From Entamoeba histolytica HM-1:IMSS (taxonomy: Eukaryota > Evosea > Mastigamoebida > Endamoebidae): a stretch of 42,001 bases of DNA. How positions within the stretch are numbered: the first letter of the stretch is position 1; every line of letters begins with the position of its first letter. The position numbers and the translations under genes are program-made. A model generated the notes under the pieces. It worked only from the letters and a program-made list of their open reading frames with translations. It was not told where the DNA came from and did no database searches. Location of the stretch: contig NW_001914988.1 in NCBI RefSeq assembly GCF_000208925.1, positions 3,983-45,983 on the forward strand, written 5' to 3'. Below, one piece after another: positions 28,072-40,083 of this stretch.

Positions 28072-28698
28072 TTATCTAAGGTCTTCACTTACAATACCAA
28101 AAATATGAAAGGTGTCTAAATAATCTACTAACCTATCTAATGTTAATTGTTCAGGTGGAATAATTTTTCCTATTGCCATTACTATTTGATCATTAATTTC
28201 ATAATCAACACCTTTTTTACTAAAATCATGTGGTACTTTATTTTTAAATTCTTCATGAGTAAATACATTAAGTTTATTATATTCATTGGCTAATTCTTTT
28301 GCTTGAGTTTTTGACATTAAAGAATCTTCAGGATTTTGTTCATTAATAGTTTTTTGTAAATCTCTTAATTCATCAGATAATCGGACATGTTCTAAGTAAT
28401 TTTCATATTCCTTTAAATCATCGTCTGAGATAAAGTCAAAATCATCATCAGAAAATGAACCTGTATCATCTTCACCAAAATCAATTTCATATTTATTTTG
28501 CATAATCTCTTTTACGAGATCTACCATAGCTTCTCTATCACATGGATAAGCGTATTTAATTTGATCAAGATATTCTTGTGGAGTACTTAGAGGTAATGAT
28601 TTAACCAATTCATTATATTGCTCTATGTTAATTGGTGATTTTGACTTTGGAATAAATGACTCGACATCTAAATCAAAAGAGTTTTGATGTGCACTCAT
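28072..28698 (-). CDS. Acidic hypothetical protein
   Basis: The 208-residue soluble protein has a strongly acidic middle (FGEDDTGSFSDDDFDFISDDD, about 75-95) and helical flanks. There is no signal peptide, membrane segment or metal motif, and I do not recognise the family. Codon use resembles the neighbouring real genes and the ATG sits at the expected distance from a T/A-rich leader, so I take it as a true gene. Confidence 0.75.
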   Translation of the reverse strand: MSAHQNSFDLDVESFIPKSKSPINIEQYNELVKSLPLSTPQEYLDQIKYAYPCDREAMVDLVKEIMQNKYEIDFGEDDTGSFSDDDFDFISDDDLKEYENYLEHVRLSDELRDLQKTINEQNPEDSLMSKTQAKELANEYNKLNVFTHEEFKNKVPHDFSKKGVDYEINDQIVMAIGKIIPPEQLTLDRLVDYLDTFHIFGIVSEDLR

Positions 28699-28818
28699 CT
28701 TTATTTATTATTTTTAGTTGGTATTAAAAATTTCTTTTTTTTTTATTATTCATTTTCAAAAAATAATTATGATTATCTCCATATTGAAGATTGAAATGTG
28801 ATAAATAACAAAAATTAT

Positions 28819-29235
28819 TTAGTTTTTACGTTTTTTACAATGAAACCAAAACCTTTGATTCTTACTTCCATCATAAGGTTCTAATATAAGTGAAGAGTCA
28901 TCACAATATACACCTTCTTCAACAGTAATACATCTATTTGAATATTTTTTATTGTAAATTATACTACCTTCTCTATTATTTTCTTCTACAATCCAAAGTT
29001 CATCTTCTGTTAGTGCCTTTTCCTTTTGTACAATTTCTAATCTTCCACTCCCATCATTGTGAACAGACAGTACTTTTCCGGTTTGACTATTAATTATTCT
29101 ACCATCTATTAATAAAAATAGTTGACTTTTCCTTCTCATACTTGAGATTATTAATTCATTATCTTCTCCTATATCAACTACATATTGTTTACAACCTGCA
29201 GACTTTATTTGATAAACAGGTGGTTTTTTATTCAT
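28819..29235 (-). CDS. Beta-trefoil (ricin-type lectin fold) small protein
   Basis: The 138-residue protein shows three loosely repeated units with the pattern of beta-trefoil carbohydrate- or ligand-binding domains. The clearest is the last: LILEPYDGSKNQRFWF, a QxW-type motif. Other units contain DGRIINSQTGKVLSV and SIIYNKKYSNRCITV. There is no signal peptide, so a cytosolic binding role is more likely than secretion. The assignment rests on the repeat pattern only. Confidence 0.65.
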   Translation of the reverse strand: MNKKPPVYQIKSAGCKQYVVDIGEDNELIISSMRRKSQLFLLIDGRIINSQTGKVLSVHNDGSGRLEIVQKEKALTEDELWIVEENNREGSIIYNKKYSNRCITVEEGVYCDDSSLILEPYDGSKNQRFWFHCKKRKN

Positions 29236-29378
29236 GAGAAATAGAAATTATAAATATATAGAGACAACCAAACCCTTTCTAGATATTTTATGTTCAACAA
29301 AAAAAATAAAAACAATTAAAGATTCAAGAAAAAAAAAATAAGTTGGTTATAAGACTTAAAAGAGATAAAAACAGTCAT

Positions 29379-29795
29379 TTATAAAAACATGAAATAATCA
29401 TCATTATCATGGTTGTCTTCATCGTCATAATCAGACTCATCGAAAGAAGAATCTAAACCTAATTGTTTATCAAATTGAACAGATTTACAAAGTCGTTGAT
29501 TCGTAAAATCTTCGACTAAATCATGCTCCATACAATAACTATCATCATAAACAGGAGCTGATAGAATATGTGAGACTGGATTATAGTCTCGTGGTGGGAC
29601 AATGACTTTATGAATATCATCATCTTCCTTCATTTTTAAATGTTTAACAATTGGCTCATTTGGAGTTACCAATTCATCTTCATGAGAGAAATAATTTTCT
29701 TCTTCATCGAAACAATAATCATCATCACAACCTTGAATAATATAATCTCTATTTTGTGAATATTAAATTAAATGAAAATACCTAATATAAACCAT
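29379..29795 (-). CDS. Small acidic hypothetical protein, 5' exon uncertain
   Basis: The open frame from about 29757 down to 29379 encodes an Asp/Glu-rich protein (GCDDDYCFDEEENYF ... ESDYDDEDNHDNDDY) but has no ATG before the middle of the protein, so a short 5' exon is likely. One model uses ATG 29795 (MVYI) with a 33-nt intron, 29781-29749, starting GTATTT and ending TAG, which gives 127 residues. That intron would be very short, so the model is tentative. No family recognised. Confidence 0.5.
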
Positions 29796-31803
29796 AAATT
29801 TACTGCAGAATTACTGCACACTGCTCAATTTAAAAAAAAAGATATGATAAAAGGTCTTTTTCTATAGAAAGAGTCCTTTTGTTATATCCTCTTTACCTAA
29901 AAGTAATCGTGTATTAAAAAGAAAAACATCAAATTACTTTCTTTAGAATCAAGTGCACTATTCTAAACTTTAAATAGTTAATCGAATAGTGTTTGATAAT
30001 TTTAATATTTATTTACAAACGTTGTATCAAAAAATATATGTTGAGCAGATGGCTTGACTACGTTCATGAAAGAAGTGATATTTAAAATGACTTCCAAAAT
30101 CTTTAAATAAAAAGAAGAGTTTAGAATTGGAAGGTTCCAAGGGTTTGAATGGATTTTTAATGTATCAAAGTTTAATTTATTTAGTTAAATATTCTAATTA
30201 ATCTATTTTTCTTCATCGTCATTTTTTTTATTTTTAATACTTTAAAACCCTGATTTTTTGGCTTTTTCTATTTATATTAAATGTAGCCACGTCATCTAAT
30301 TACGAGAAAGGATTTTCCATTGACGTTTGCATCTGTTTTTTAATAGAAACTCAGTTATTCATTTTTTTTACTTTTTTAGTATAAACGATTTATAAAAATA
30401 CCAAATGAAATTATAAATATGTTATATATAACATCAATAAAAAAAATTTATTCAATTTTAAATAACAAAAACAAACTATTGGTATTTATTATTTTTGTAA
30501 AGACTAAAAGTATTTAGTTATTTCTATGAGTTTTAAGTCATGAAGAATCTTGGATGGTACTTCATTTTTTTTAGAAGAGTCAGACTCATTTGTAAATGTT
30601 ACCTCAGAACATTTTAACAGAATAAGAGGTAAATGAAAAGTATAAAATGTGTTTATTTATATCTAATTTTCCAAATAATTGAAAAATGAATAAATACCAA
30701 TTTGTTCAATATTTTTTATTTTGACACAGATAAGTCTTTAAGAAGAATAATATTAATGACTTTTATGTTAGACATAATGGGAACTTAGAATAAGTATCAA
30801 AATAAAGAGTATTATAGAGGATAATGGTTGTATTTTATTCTGTGATAATGTTCTTGATTATACCTTTTTAATTCCTCTAATAACTGTTTTTGTTTCTTTG
30901 TATTAGTACAGAACTTGTTGACCATGTATTATTTTATCAAATAAAGTTTCTTTTTTTTGTTTTATAGTTCATTCTCTTTACTTTAAAAAAGAGTATTATT
31001 TCTCAAATAATTTATTGAGGTTTATTTATAACTCAGTTTTGAGTTATTTCAATAAAATAAAAAAGAAGGGTGAATAAAAATAATTAACTAACAAGAAAGC
31101 ATGAAAATAGTATTATACATAATAATGTTACCATTATTATATTTTTAATACTATTAATTTAGAAATTGGTTTTAAAAAATTTCAAGAAAATACAGAATAA
31201 TTTAATTATAATCTAATTCCATTGAATCAATAATATTAAAATATTTCATATACATTATAGGAAGAATGAAACATTTGATGATGGAAGAATAATTCAACAA
31301 CCACTATGTTATAACTTAGTTATTCAAGACAGTTAAAAGGAATAACCACAGTAAATATTATTAACGTCATAAGTACAGAATCAAATAGAAACAATAAAGA
31401 CAACAAATGACTAAAAACTAATTCAGTAGTGATGTTTTTTATTACTTTTAAAGTTAAAAGAGCAACATTTGATCAATTGTTATAAATTTAAGTTAAATAT
31501 TTTCATTTTTATATTCATTTAACACTATTTCTAATTGTAATCATATGTAAGATTTAGTGTTAAAATTTTTTTCATTCTCAATTATTTCTTTTTTTTTTTA
31601 TGTTAAAATAATTTCAAAGACATACATGTATTAACTCTGAATTTATTATGATATTTTCTTTTATTTATTTGAAGAGATAATGTATTTTTGAAAAAGAGCT
31701 TTTTATTATTTTAGCCAGAAAAAAAATATTGGAGGTTTATTTAACTAAATGTTGTAATAATAAAATACATATGCTCTGATTAGTATTTTTTTCTTCATAT
31801 TGT
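29796..31803. other. Intergenic, about 2 kb, AT-rich
   Basis: No intact gene seen. A short open stretch at about 30571-30636 (EESDSFVNVTSEHFNRIRGK) looks more coding-like than its surroundings but is too short to call. Confidence 0.5.
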
Positions 31804-31903
31804 NNNNNNNNNNNNNNNNNNNNNNNNNNNNNNNNNNNNNNNNNNNNNNNNNNNNNNNNNNNNNNNNNNNNNNNNNNNNNNNNNNNNNNNNNNNNNNNNN
31901 NNN
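31804..31903. other. Assembly gap (100 N)
   Basis: A run of exactly 100 N inside AT-rich intergenic sequence; the true length is unknown. Open frames spanning it are artefacts. Confidence 0.98.
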
Positions 31904-33331
31904 AGAGAAAGATAAGTTTTAATTCATTAATGTTGATATAATTAAAAATATCTATCAAAATAACAATAAAAGAATGAAATACAATTCCTACTTTTTCTTT
32001 CTAAAAATGAATAGATAGTAGTATTTTGTCTTTTTATTATTTCATAAGTAAAAATTTTTAAGAACAAAAAATATAATAAATGAAAGATTTTAATTAAATT
32101 GGTTTTAAACAAGAACAAAACAGAATAGTGATGTTAATTTATACTGTTCTATTTATTTTTAAACAATGTCTGTCAAATTTTTTCTTATAAACACAGTAAT
32201 AATTTTAATTTTGTACTTTTTAACAGACAATTTATACGCTATTTTTTCAATAAAATTTATTATTATAAAAAGTCTCTAAGATATGTTCTGTGTTTCCTTT
32301 CTTTTAGAAATATTATCTTATGTCTTGATATAACAATTTAGCAATATTTTATTAAATTTTATTTTAGATGAATGAAACCAGTTTATAATTTCTTACGACT
32401 TTTATTTTACTTAATGTATTATAATGTATTTTATTTGATTAATTTAATTAGATTCATAAAATCAATATTTATTGATGGTTATTTTGATTATACATATGAT
32501 AGTATTAATACTTATACAAATGTGATATTGACTTATTTTTATTATACTTCGTTTCATAAACATCGTTCTAAATTGAAACATTTTTAACAATATCAATAGT
32601 TCATACAATATCATTTAATCATTTTAACATTACTTCTATCTATTTTTCTAATCCAATTAATAAATCTGTCAGACTTTACATTATATTTGTTAAATCCTCA
32701 TCTAATTTGGTTAAGAATTAATTCTAGAATCAATCCCTTAAGTACCAAGATTAATATGTTTTTTATAACTAAGACATTGGAAATTTAATTGTTATTTTAT
32801 TTAATTATTCATTTGTTCGTTTATTTTGCAATCAATTAATTTTGTATTTTCCAAATTGTTTACACAAACTAACAACTAGTTGTAATACAATATCTTTGTA
32901 ATAGTTGTATATTGGAATAAAAGTTAATTAATTCTTTTAAAAATATTTAAAATTAGTTCTAAAAGAAAGACTAAGTTTGTTAGAAATAAAAGAAAGGTTA
33001 TAAAAAATATCCTTGCAAAATAATTATCTATAACCTCTCTTTGAGTATGTATAACACTATTCTAATAGTGTGTTTTTAGTTGTATTGCAATGTAATTGTA
33101 TATTTTATAATTTTATTTGGCGGTTAACAAAAAAGGAGGAGTTGTTTCTACTAATAATAACCTTATGACTAATAGCCATATATAATCTGTTTTAGTGTTT
33201 GAAAAGTATTTACTGATTGGTTGTTTAGTACTTTTGTTTTTCTTTTTTAAACCCTCTCTTTAGTTTTTTTATCAAAAATTGTCAATCAGTTAAATGTAAG
33301 AGTTGAGACTAAGTCTTTAGAAGAAATAATA
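31904..33331. other. Intergenic, 1.4 kb, AT-rich
   Basis: Only a short hydrophobic open frame (about 32372-32587) is present, which I do not support as a gene. Confidence 0.5.
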
Positions 33332-33574
33332 GAAGGAATGAAGAAATTTGATATTAAACAACAACAATATGCATTTTATACAGGTCAAATATCAAATGAT
33401 GTTTTATTTTCATTTGGATATGGATTTATGGTTGATATTCGTGTTTATAAAGAAAATAATAAAAGAGTGAGTTATTGTGACCAAAATACATTTGATTATA
33501 AAGGAATATCAAATGCACTTTGTGGAAAACAACATCCAGAACGTTTCACACCAAAACGATTTATTGATATTTGA
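33332..33574 (+). pseudogene. TLDc-domain fragment (3' part of duplicated gene)
   Basis: An open frame gives the last part of a TLDc domain from MKKFDIKQQQ to FTPKR, then a different tail, FIDI, and a stop. Positions 33332-33559 (228 bp) are identical by eye to the reverse complement of 40108-40335 in the intact TLDc gene. Similarity ends abruptly on both sides. There is no coiled coil or first half of the domain upstream, so it cannot fold as a TLDc domain. It is best read as a truncated duplicate or gene-conversion tract. Confidence 0.82.
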
Positions 33575-33841
33575 AGAAGGTTTTTCTTTTTTTGAAAATA
33601 GGGTGGGAAAACAAAGAAATAATTTTTTTTGTTTAACTAAAAATAGAATTTAAGTTTTTTTGGTTATTAAGAATGTTTATTTAAAATCTTCTTCTTTTTG
33701 AGGTTAACAATACTCCTCAATTGAAATAGCGAGAAAGGAACAAAAATTGTTTTAAGTTATTGTATAGTTTCATTCATTAAGAAAATTTTATTTATAGGGA
33801 TATTTATAATACAAAAATTTGAAGAAGTAACTCATTCATTA

Positions 33842-35460
33842 ATGTTAGTAAGAGAAATCATCAAATGTGCATGTTTTGCAGTAATCAAAATTATGTGCAT
33901 CACACTGATGGGATTTGCAGCTTCAAAACTCTCTGGATTTAACACACAAGTGAGGTCAATTTTTTCTAAATTAATATTTACTTATTTTATGCCATGTGTT
34001 GTTCTTTATCAAGTAGCCACAGCAATAGACACAATTTCTGAGCTAAAAGAATTATGGATTCTTCCAGTTGCTAGCATCATTCATACCTCTCTTCAGTTTT
34101 TTCCTGTTTTGATAGCTTCATATATAATTAGAATACCAAAAGAAGAACGTAGTCTTTATTCATTTGTTCTTGGTTTCGCAAATGTTTGTTTCTTTTCTTG
34201 AAATGGTTATTGAAGAAATTTATTTTATAGGTAATGTACATTCCAATGGCTGTTATTGAAGCATTAACTGGAGAGACAGATGAATTAGGGGAGAATGCCA
34301 AGAGTAAGGCAAATCAATATATATGTGCGTATCAAATATCTTTTATGGTGACATTTTTCATTATTGGATATGACTATTTTAGTCTTACTACAAGAGAGCC
34401 GGAAAATAAGGGAAAAAATGATTCTCAAATAAAAGAGCCTGGAGAAGTGGCTATTGAAATGGAAGAAACTCAACCTGTAGAAAAAAAAGACGAAGTTTCT
34501 AAAGAATTTGAGGTTAAACAATCAACGAAATCAGAAGAAATTTCTAAAGACATTGAAACTCCAAAACCTTCAAAAGAAGAGGATAAAAACATACCTAAAG
34601 AAGATGAAACTTTAACTAAAGAAGATGAGAATATACCTAAAGAAGATGAAACTTTAACTAAAGAAGATGAGAATATACCTAAAGAAGATAAAACTTTAAA
34701 TAAGGAAGGTAGTACAAATATACAAACAGAAGAAATGATTAAAATAGATAAGACTTCATCTAAAGAAGAAGATAGTAAGGTAGATGAAACTATATCTAAT
34801 AATAAAAAAGATATGTCTGGGGAATCGTCTAAAATAAACAAGATGAAAATAGAAATAGATAAGTTTAAAAAGAAGTTACATAAAATTAAAAAAACGGTGT
34901 GTTATCCTTTTGTTTATGTATGGAATAAACTCCCTTCAATTGTTAGGTCTTCAATTAAAAACTTCTTTTCTCCACCTACTATTTGTACTATTATTGGGGT
35001 TATTCTAATGTTACTTAAATGGGTAAGAGACCCTTTGTTTATAAGAACTGATTGGAGTATCATTGGAAGATGTATTAATTACATGGGAAGTGCTGCTGTG
35101 TTTTGTGCTTTGTTTCTTCTTGGTGGAAGTTTTGAGAAAGGACCTTTTGGTAGTTCTATTCCATTTTGGAAGATTGTAATTGGTGTTTTTGTGCGAATGG
35201 TACTCTTTCCAGCTGTTTCATGGGTTTGTACATTCTTTATGTGGAAATATGATATTCTTCCTTCAAATAAAGTATTTTACTTTGTTCTACAAATGGAGTC
35301 ATTTGCCCCACCTGCTATTAATGGTTTAATTGTTGTTAATGTGTGTTATCCAAAAGGAGTGAAATCATGTTCAGCAATTTTGTTTTGGTGTTATATGTTC
35401 GCTATATTAAACATCATTTTTGGTGTTGTTTTATCAATGAAATCTTTAGAATGGAAATAA
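33842..35460 (+). CDS. Auxin-efflux-carrier (AEC) family transporter, two exons
   Basis: Exon 1 is 33842-34183 (114 codons) and exon 2 is 34231-35460. The intron, 34184-34230, is 47 nt, starts GTTTGT, ends TAG and is phase 0. Splicing gives GFANVMYIPMAV, the conserved AEC motif (G-x-x-N-x-x-x-x-x-P) that neither frame shows alone. The 523-residue product has an N-terminal membrane bundle, a long charged cytosolic loop with repeats (about residues 170-320) and a C-terminal bundle (IGVILMLLKW ... FAPPAINGLIV). AEC carriers move organic anions or similar small molecules; the substrate here is unknown. The ATG is preceded by AT-rich sequence without a clear TATA box. Confidence 0.88.
34589..34697 (+). 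repeat. 42-bp tandem repeat in AEC transporter loop
   Basis: About 2.6 copies of a 42-bp unit encode the 14-residue repeat TLTKEDENIPKEDE in the hydrophilic loop. The first full copies are nearly identical, so recent expansion is likely and strain length variation is expected. Confidence 0.88.
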
Positions 35461-36813
35461 AATGTACTAATGTTAAATTGAGAAGTGTTTTAGTTTTTGG
35501 TTATATGAACTTTAATATATAAAAATTTATTGAGAGTAGTTTTTATGAAATTGTGTACCAATTTAAATATTCTTAATTGGAGAATATCTTTTTTTATAAT
35601 TTAAGTTTATTTTAAAAAAGTGTTAAACCAATAACAGTGAGACTCCATTATTTTTAAATTAGATGTATTTTCTTGATATGTATTATTTATTTCATTCCCT
35701 TTATTTGGACATTTCTTGAGTAATATTTTGTTTTAAATTTTAATTATATGGGTGATAATTATTTTACATTCTTATTTCTGTTTTGTTATAAAAGATATTC
35801 AGTTGTTATTGGTTATTGACTGTTTTATATAATTTAATATTATAAAGAATTACAATGGTTATTCTTAATTTTCATATTTATTTTTACTATAGGAACAAAA
35901 GACTTTATTTTAAATTACTACTTTAATATGACTATGAAATTAAAATTGAATGGTTTAATTTTTTCTATAGGTTCAAACACTGGGTTATTCGATATTTCTT
36001 TTTTTTTGATTCAATTTCTTTTGAGTATTCTGTTCATTCACTAACACTATTACTGATTTATGTAATATTTACTTGTTATAAATTATTTTCTTATTTTGTC
36101 ATTTTTTGAAATGATTCATCAGTAATATTAATTAGTTTATTTCTTTATTTTTCTTATTCACTTTTGTTTTAATATTCTTTTACGTTTTACCTTATTTTTA
36201 CAATACTAATAATTCTCTACCCTATATCATTTATTTATCATGAACATACTAAATAGGTGTTTCATTTACATTTCATTTTTTATTTGTACCATAAACAGTT
36301 ATAATATTGGAAGAATCATATAAGAGAGAAGTATGATGTATAATCGAATTAATTAGATGAAAAGTACTTTATTGTGATTATTATTGTTAGTTAATATCAA
36401 TTTATTATTTTCTTTTCATATTGTCTTGTAATATCATTTAGTTCTTGTGATGTTAGTCATTTCCATTTATCATTTCTTCAAAAACACCTTCACATTTCTT
36501 CTTATGTTGGTATGTTTATTGTTTGTTATAATATACTACTTTTATTATTTAATTTTCATACAGTCACTTTTTCTTGTTATTAAGTATAATTAACAGTGAT
36601 TACAGAAGGTATGACTCACCGAAAGTATTTTGTTTCTTCATTTTAGAATTAGTTATGAGAAATTTTATCATTAAAATTATTAATAACATTATTTTATTAT
36701 TGTTTTTGTTATTTATTCATCATTTTAAAAATAAATTTATTAAAATGATGTTTCATTGAATGAGTTAAATTAATAAAATAATAATTGACTTGATACGTTA
36801 ATAACGTGTATTA
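35461..36813. other. Intergenic, 1.35 kb, AT-rich
   Basis: No gene, RNA or repeat recognised. A short open frame near 36574-36759 is not supported. Confidence 0.55.
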
Positions 36814-36824
36814 ACTATTTAAAC
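36814..36824 (+). promoter_or_regulatory. TATA-like core promoter box
   Basis: ACTATTTAAAC lies 40 nt before the ATG of the small coiled-coil gene and is followed by TTGAACTT at about 36833-36840. Both fit Entamoeba core promoter elements (TATTTAAA and GAAC), which supports the small gene as real. Confidence 0.6.
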
Positions 36825-36863
36825 ATCCATATTTTGAACTTATAAACATCAAATTAAATTAAA

Positions 36864-37262
36864 ATGGAAGAGTTAATAAACAAGAATAACCAATTAATTA
36901 AAGAAGTAGTAGAAACACTTCCAAACATTCAACAATCAATTGATGATGTTAATAAGAATTATAAATATTATTTAGTGAGTATTAGAAATAAAGTATTTGA
37001 AATAAAGTCTGATGAAACATATGAACAGGCAATTAAAAGAGGAGAAGGAATATTTGATAGGATTGATGAAACAGAAAGAAGAAGAAAAATAGTGATAGAA
37101 AAAAGTCAAGAAACAATCAACCAAATTGAAGTGATGAAGAACAAAATGTCAATAATCATAGAAGAATGTAATTTAGATGAAGAAACACTAATTAAAGCAC
37201 GGAATGAATTAATAGGTAAAATCATTTCAATTGAAGAAATGAAAATGAAAGACAAAACTTAG
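36864..37262 (+). CDS. Small coiled-coil protein
   Basis: The 132-residue charged, helical protein has heptad-like spacing across most of its length (IKEVVETLPNIQQSIDDVNK, then ERRRKIVIEKSQETINQIEV). No signal peptide, membrane segment or known domain. A fitting core promoter lies upstream. The function is unknown; it could be an adaptor or a SNARE-like helix protein, but it lacks a membrane anchor. Confidence 0.65.
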   Translation: MEELINKNNQLIKEVVETLPNIQQSIDDVNKNYKYYLVSIRNKVFEIKSDETYEQAIKRGEGIFDRIDETERRRKIVIEKSQETINQIEVMKNKMSIIIEECNLDEETLIKARNELIGKIISIEEMKMKDKT

Positions 37263-40083
37263 AAAAGCAAAAGATATAGAAAATATAACACAGAAATTTA
37301 ATAAAAAGAAATGAAGTATATTCCAATGACAAACACTATAGAAAGAAGATAAACAAAGAATGATAAGAAATAGAATAAAAAGAAGAATGTGGAAAAAGAA
37401 AAATAACCATATAAGAACTGAATATGTTGATGAATAGAATGATAACACAACAATAATTAATAAAAGAATAAAAATAATAAATAAGGGATTCAAAATATTT
37501 TTAATTAAAATAGAAAAATTGAATAATAAAAGAAAAGAAGAAAATGACAATGAACAAAAAGAATAATCAAATAAATTATTTAATCAATCAAGTGACAAAC
37601 ATTTGTAGTTTAATAATATACTAATAACATGAAAAGAAAATAAATATGAAACATATTGTCAATGATACCATTTAAATATACATACATAATAACAACATAA
37701 TATCGAAAACTATATACAGAATATTTCACACAAAAAGAGTCATTGAAATTGAAAACAAAATTAATAAACTAAGTTTAGGTATAATTTTAATCAATATACA
37801 TCTTTCATTTCTTATTAATTTGATATTCTATAAACTTGTCTCTCTTAGTATTTCATTGGATATTTCATGTTCAAATTCATCATATCTTTTTTAAATATTT
37901 CAAAATAAAATTATAATGTTTTGTTCTTTTTTATTCTTATCGATTCTTTATTAACTAGTCAATTTATTGCAATTATTATTGTAATTACTTTTATTTTAGT
38001 ATATTAACTTATCTTATTTTTCTTAGTGAATTTTATCCATTTCTACTTTATTAAAAATATCAATTTTATTTCACACATTTTATATCACTCATTTATTATT
38101 CTTATATATTTAACTTTCTATATAAAATATATTGTCTTTTATTATTTATTCAATTTTATTGATTATTTCTTATTTCATTAAATATTCAATGAAAATTTCT
38201 TTATCTTATGTTTTATTTTCTTAATTTATATTGTTTTTCTAATAATGTTATTATTGAAACACTCGAATTGAATCATATAATCATTTTCATATTAAATGAA
38301 TTTGGTTTAATTAAATTGATTTATTTTCTATGTATGATAATATTTCAATTAAGATAAATATCAATAACAAACGTATTATTGATATTTCATTGACATTTAT
38401 TATAATAAATATATCATTAACAATAAATTCTCTAACTTTGTTTATATCACAATGTTTTTATTTTTTCATATTATTCTTATATTATGAAATATATAAATGT
38501 ATAATAAATATATCAATAAAACATCATCATGTAGTATATTTTAATTAGCTATTATATTCAAAAAAATAATTTTATATAAATTCATTAATCATTGTTGTTA
38601 AGAGATTGTTATTTAATAATTATTATTTAAATAACTAATATATACAATAAATAATATTATTGATAAACAATTATTTATTTATCATTTCAACCAAAAAGTA
38701 ACATCAATTTGTTAATTTCATACTGAATTGAAAATACTCGTCGACATGTTGGATATCAAAACAATTATTAACTTAATAAAAATAATTATCAATAAAATTA
38801 CTAAAAGAAAATTTTAATATTATAAGAAGTATATTAAATGATATATATTAGGTACTTTTATAATGGGGATAATTCATGAAATGAATTATATTATTTTCAT
38901 TGAATCATTTAAAACAATATAACATTCTTTACTTAATTATAAACACATAATAATGTTCATTACATTGTCTTCATTAATAATTAAAAATATGGCATTAATT
39001 AATATAACACCTAGATTTCTAAAAATAATTCCCATTGGTATAAATAAAAATACTTCAAAACCATATATTAATAAATTGTTCTATAATAGTTTTAGGAGAA
39101 TAGAATAAGGAGAATAGAATAATGAATAACATAAAACTGGTGCTACTGATGTTCTTTAAATTTTGACTAAAAAAGATAAATATCTATCCTCATTTAATCA
39201 ATATGAATGCTGACATACCTCGACATAACTTCAAATAATATCATAAACCTTTAAAATGGAGTAGTGATAGAGAGATAACTCAAGTGATTTGATATAGAAA
39301 TAGAATAACAACTTACAACTCACAAAAAATATTTTAATGAGAAAAAATGAAATTTAATGAAATACCAAACTTAAATAAAACAAAATACAGCAAATAAATA
39401 TTTTTTATAGTTCATGAATTTAAGAATAACTAATTTTAAATTTAAACAACGAACTACCAATAAAAATGTGTTAATTAGAAATATCACAGTTTCATTGAGT
39501 GTGTTATTGCAAAAATATTAACTTATTTTATTATATTACTAACTGTGATTACTTTCAGTTTTTTTCTTAAGTAAAACAGTCAATTTACTGACAACGTTTT
39601 TTTTTGAAAATGATTTTAATATATTTTTAAAGTTGAATTAATAATAATTTCTTAAATTTTTCTAATTTAAGTAAATATTAGTAAGTCGACGGGGGTATAA
39701 GAATAACATAAAAACTGACATAACACCGAAAGTGTATCGTAATTTCTTGGTGTTTAAATACGTCTGTAAAAAATTGAATATATTCTTAACAACCAAATTT
39801 ATTTTTTAATAATCAAGTTAAACAAAAATAACTATTCTATTAAAAGTGATTATTAATATATAAATTAAATGCCTATTTTTCCTTTCTATTCATTAATAGT
39901 ATCACAATATTTAAAACAAATATATTTCATATATATTATTCAATAACTTCTTTTTAAAAATAGATATTATAAATTATAACAAACTCATTGAAACATCATA
40001 AAACATTATAAAATTAAACATCAAACAAAAATCAAAAAACTTTTAGATTCTTTTTATTTCAATTAATCCATTTTTAATAAAAA
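37263..40083. other. Intergenic, 2.8 kb, AT-rich
   Basis: The first 300 bp are purine-rich and the rest is mixed AT. A short direct repeat of AGGAGAATAGAATA occurs near 39090-39120. No gene supported. Confidence 0.55.

Noticed and set aside
30120..30165. Possible tRNA 3' half (GGTTCCAAGGGTTTGAATGG)
   Set aside because: The T-arm stem does not pair properly and no acceptor or anticodon arm can be built around it.
30571..30636. Possible relic of a DNA-binding protein gene
   Set aside because: Only about 20 codons look coding-like, with no recognisable domain.
31737..31958. Open frame across the second N gap
   Set aside because: It exists only because the Ns are read through.
32372..32587. 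71-codon Tyr/Phe-rich open frame
   Set aside because: Composition is that of random AT-rich DNA; no promoter, family or flanking exon found.
36574..36759. 61-codon open frame upstream of the small coiled-coil gene
   Set aside because: No family pattern and no promoter; typical of AT-rich intergenic DNA.
38330..38548. 72-codon Ile-rich open frame
   Set aside because: Low-complexity AT-rich translation with no supporting signal.
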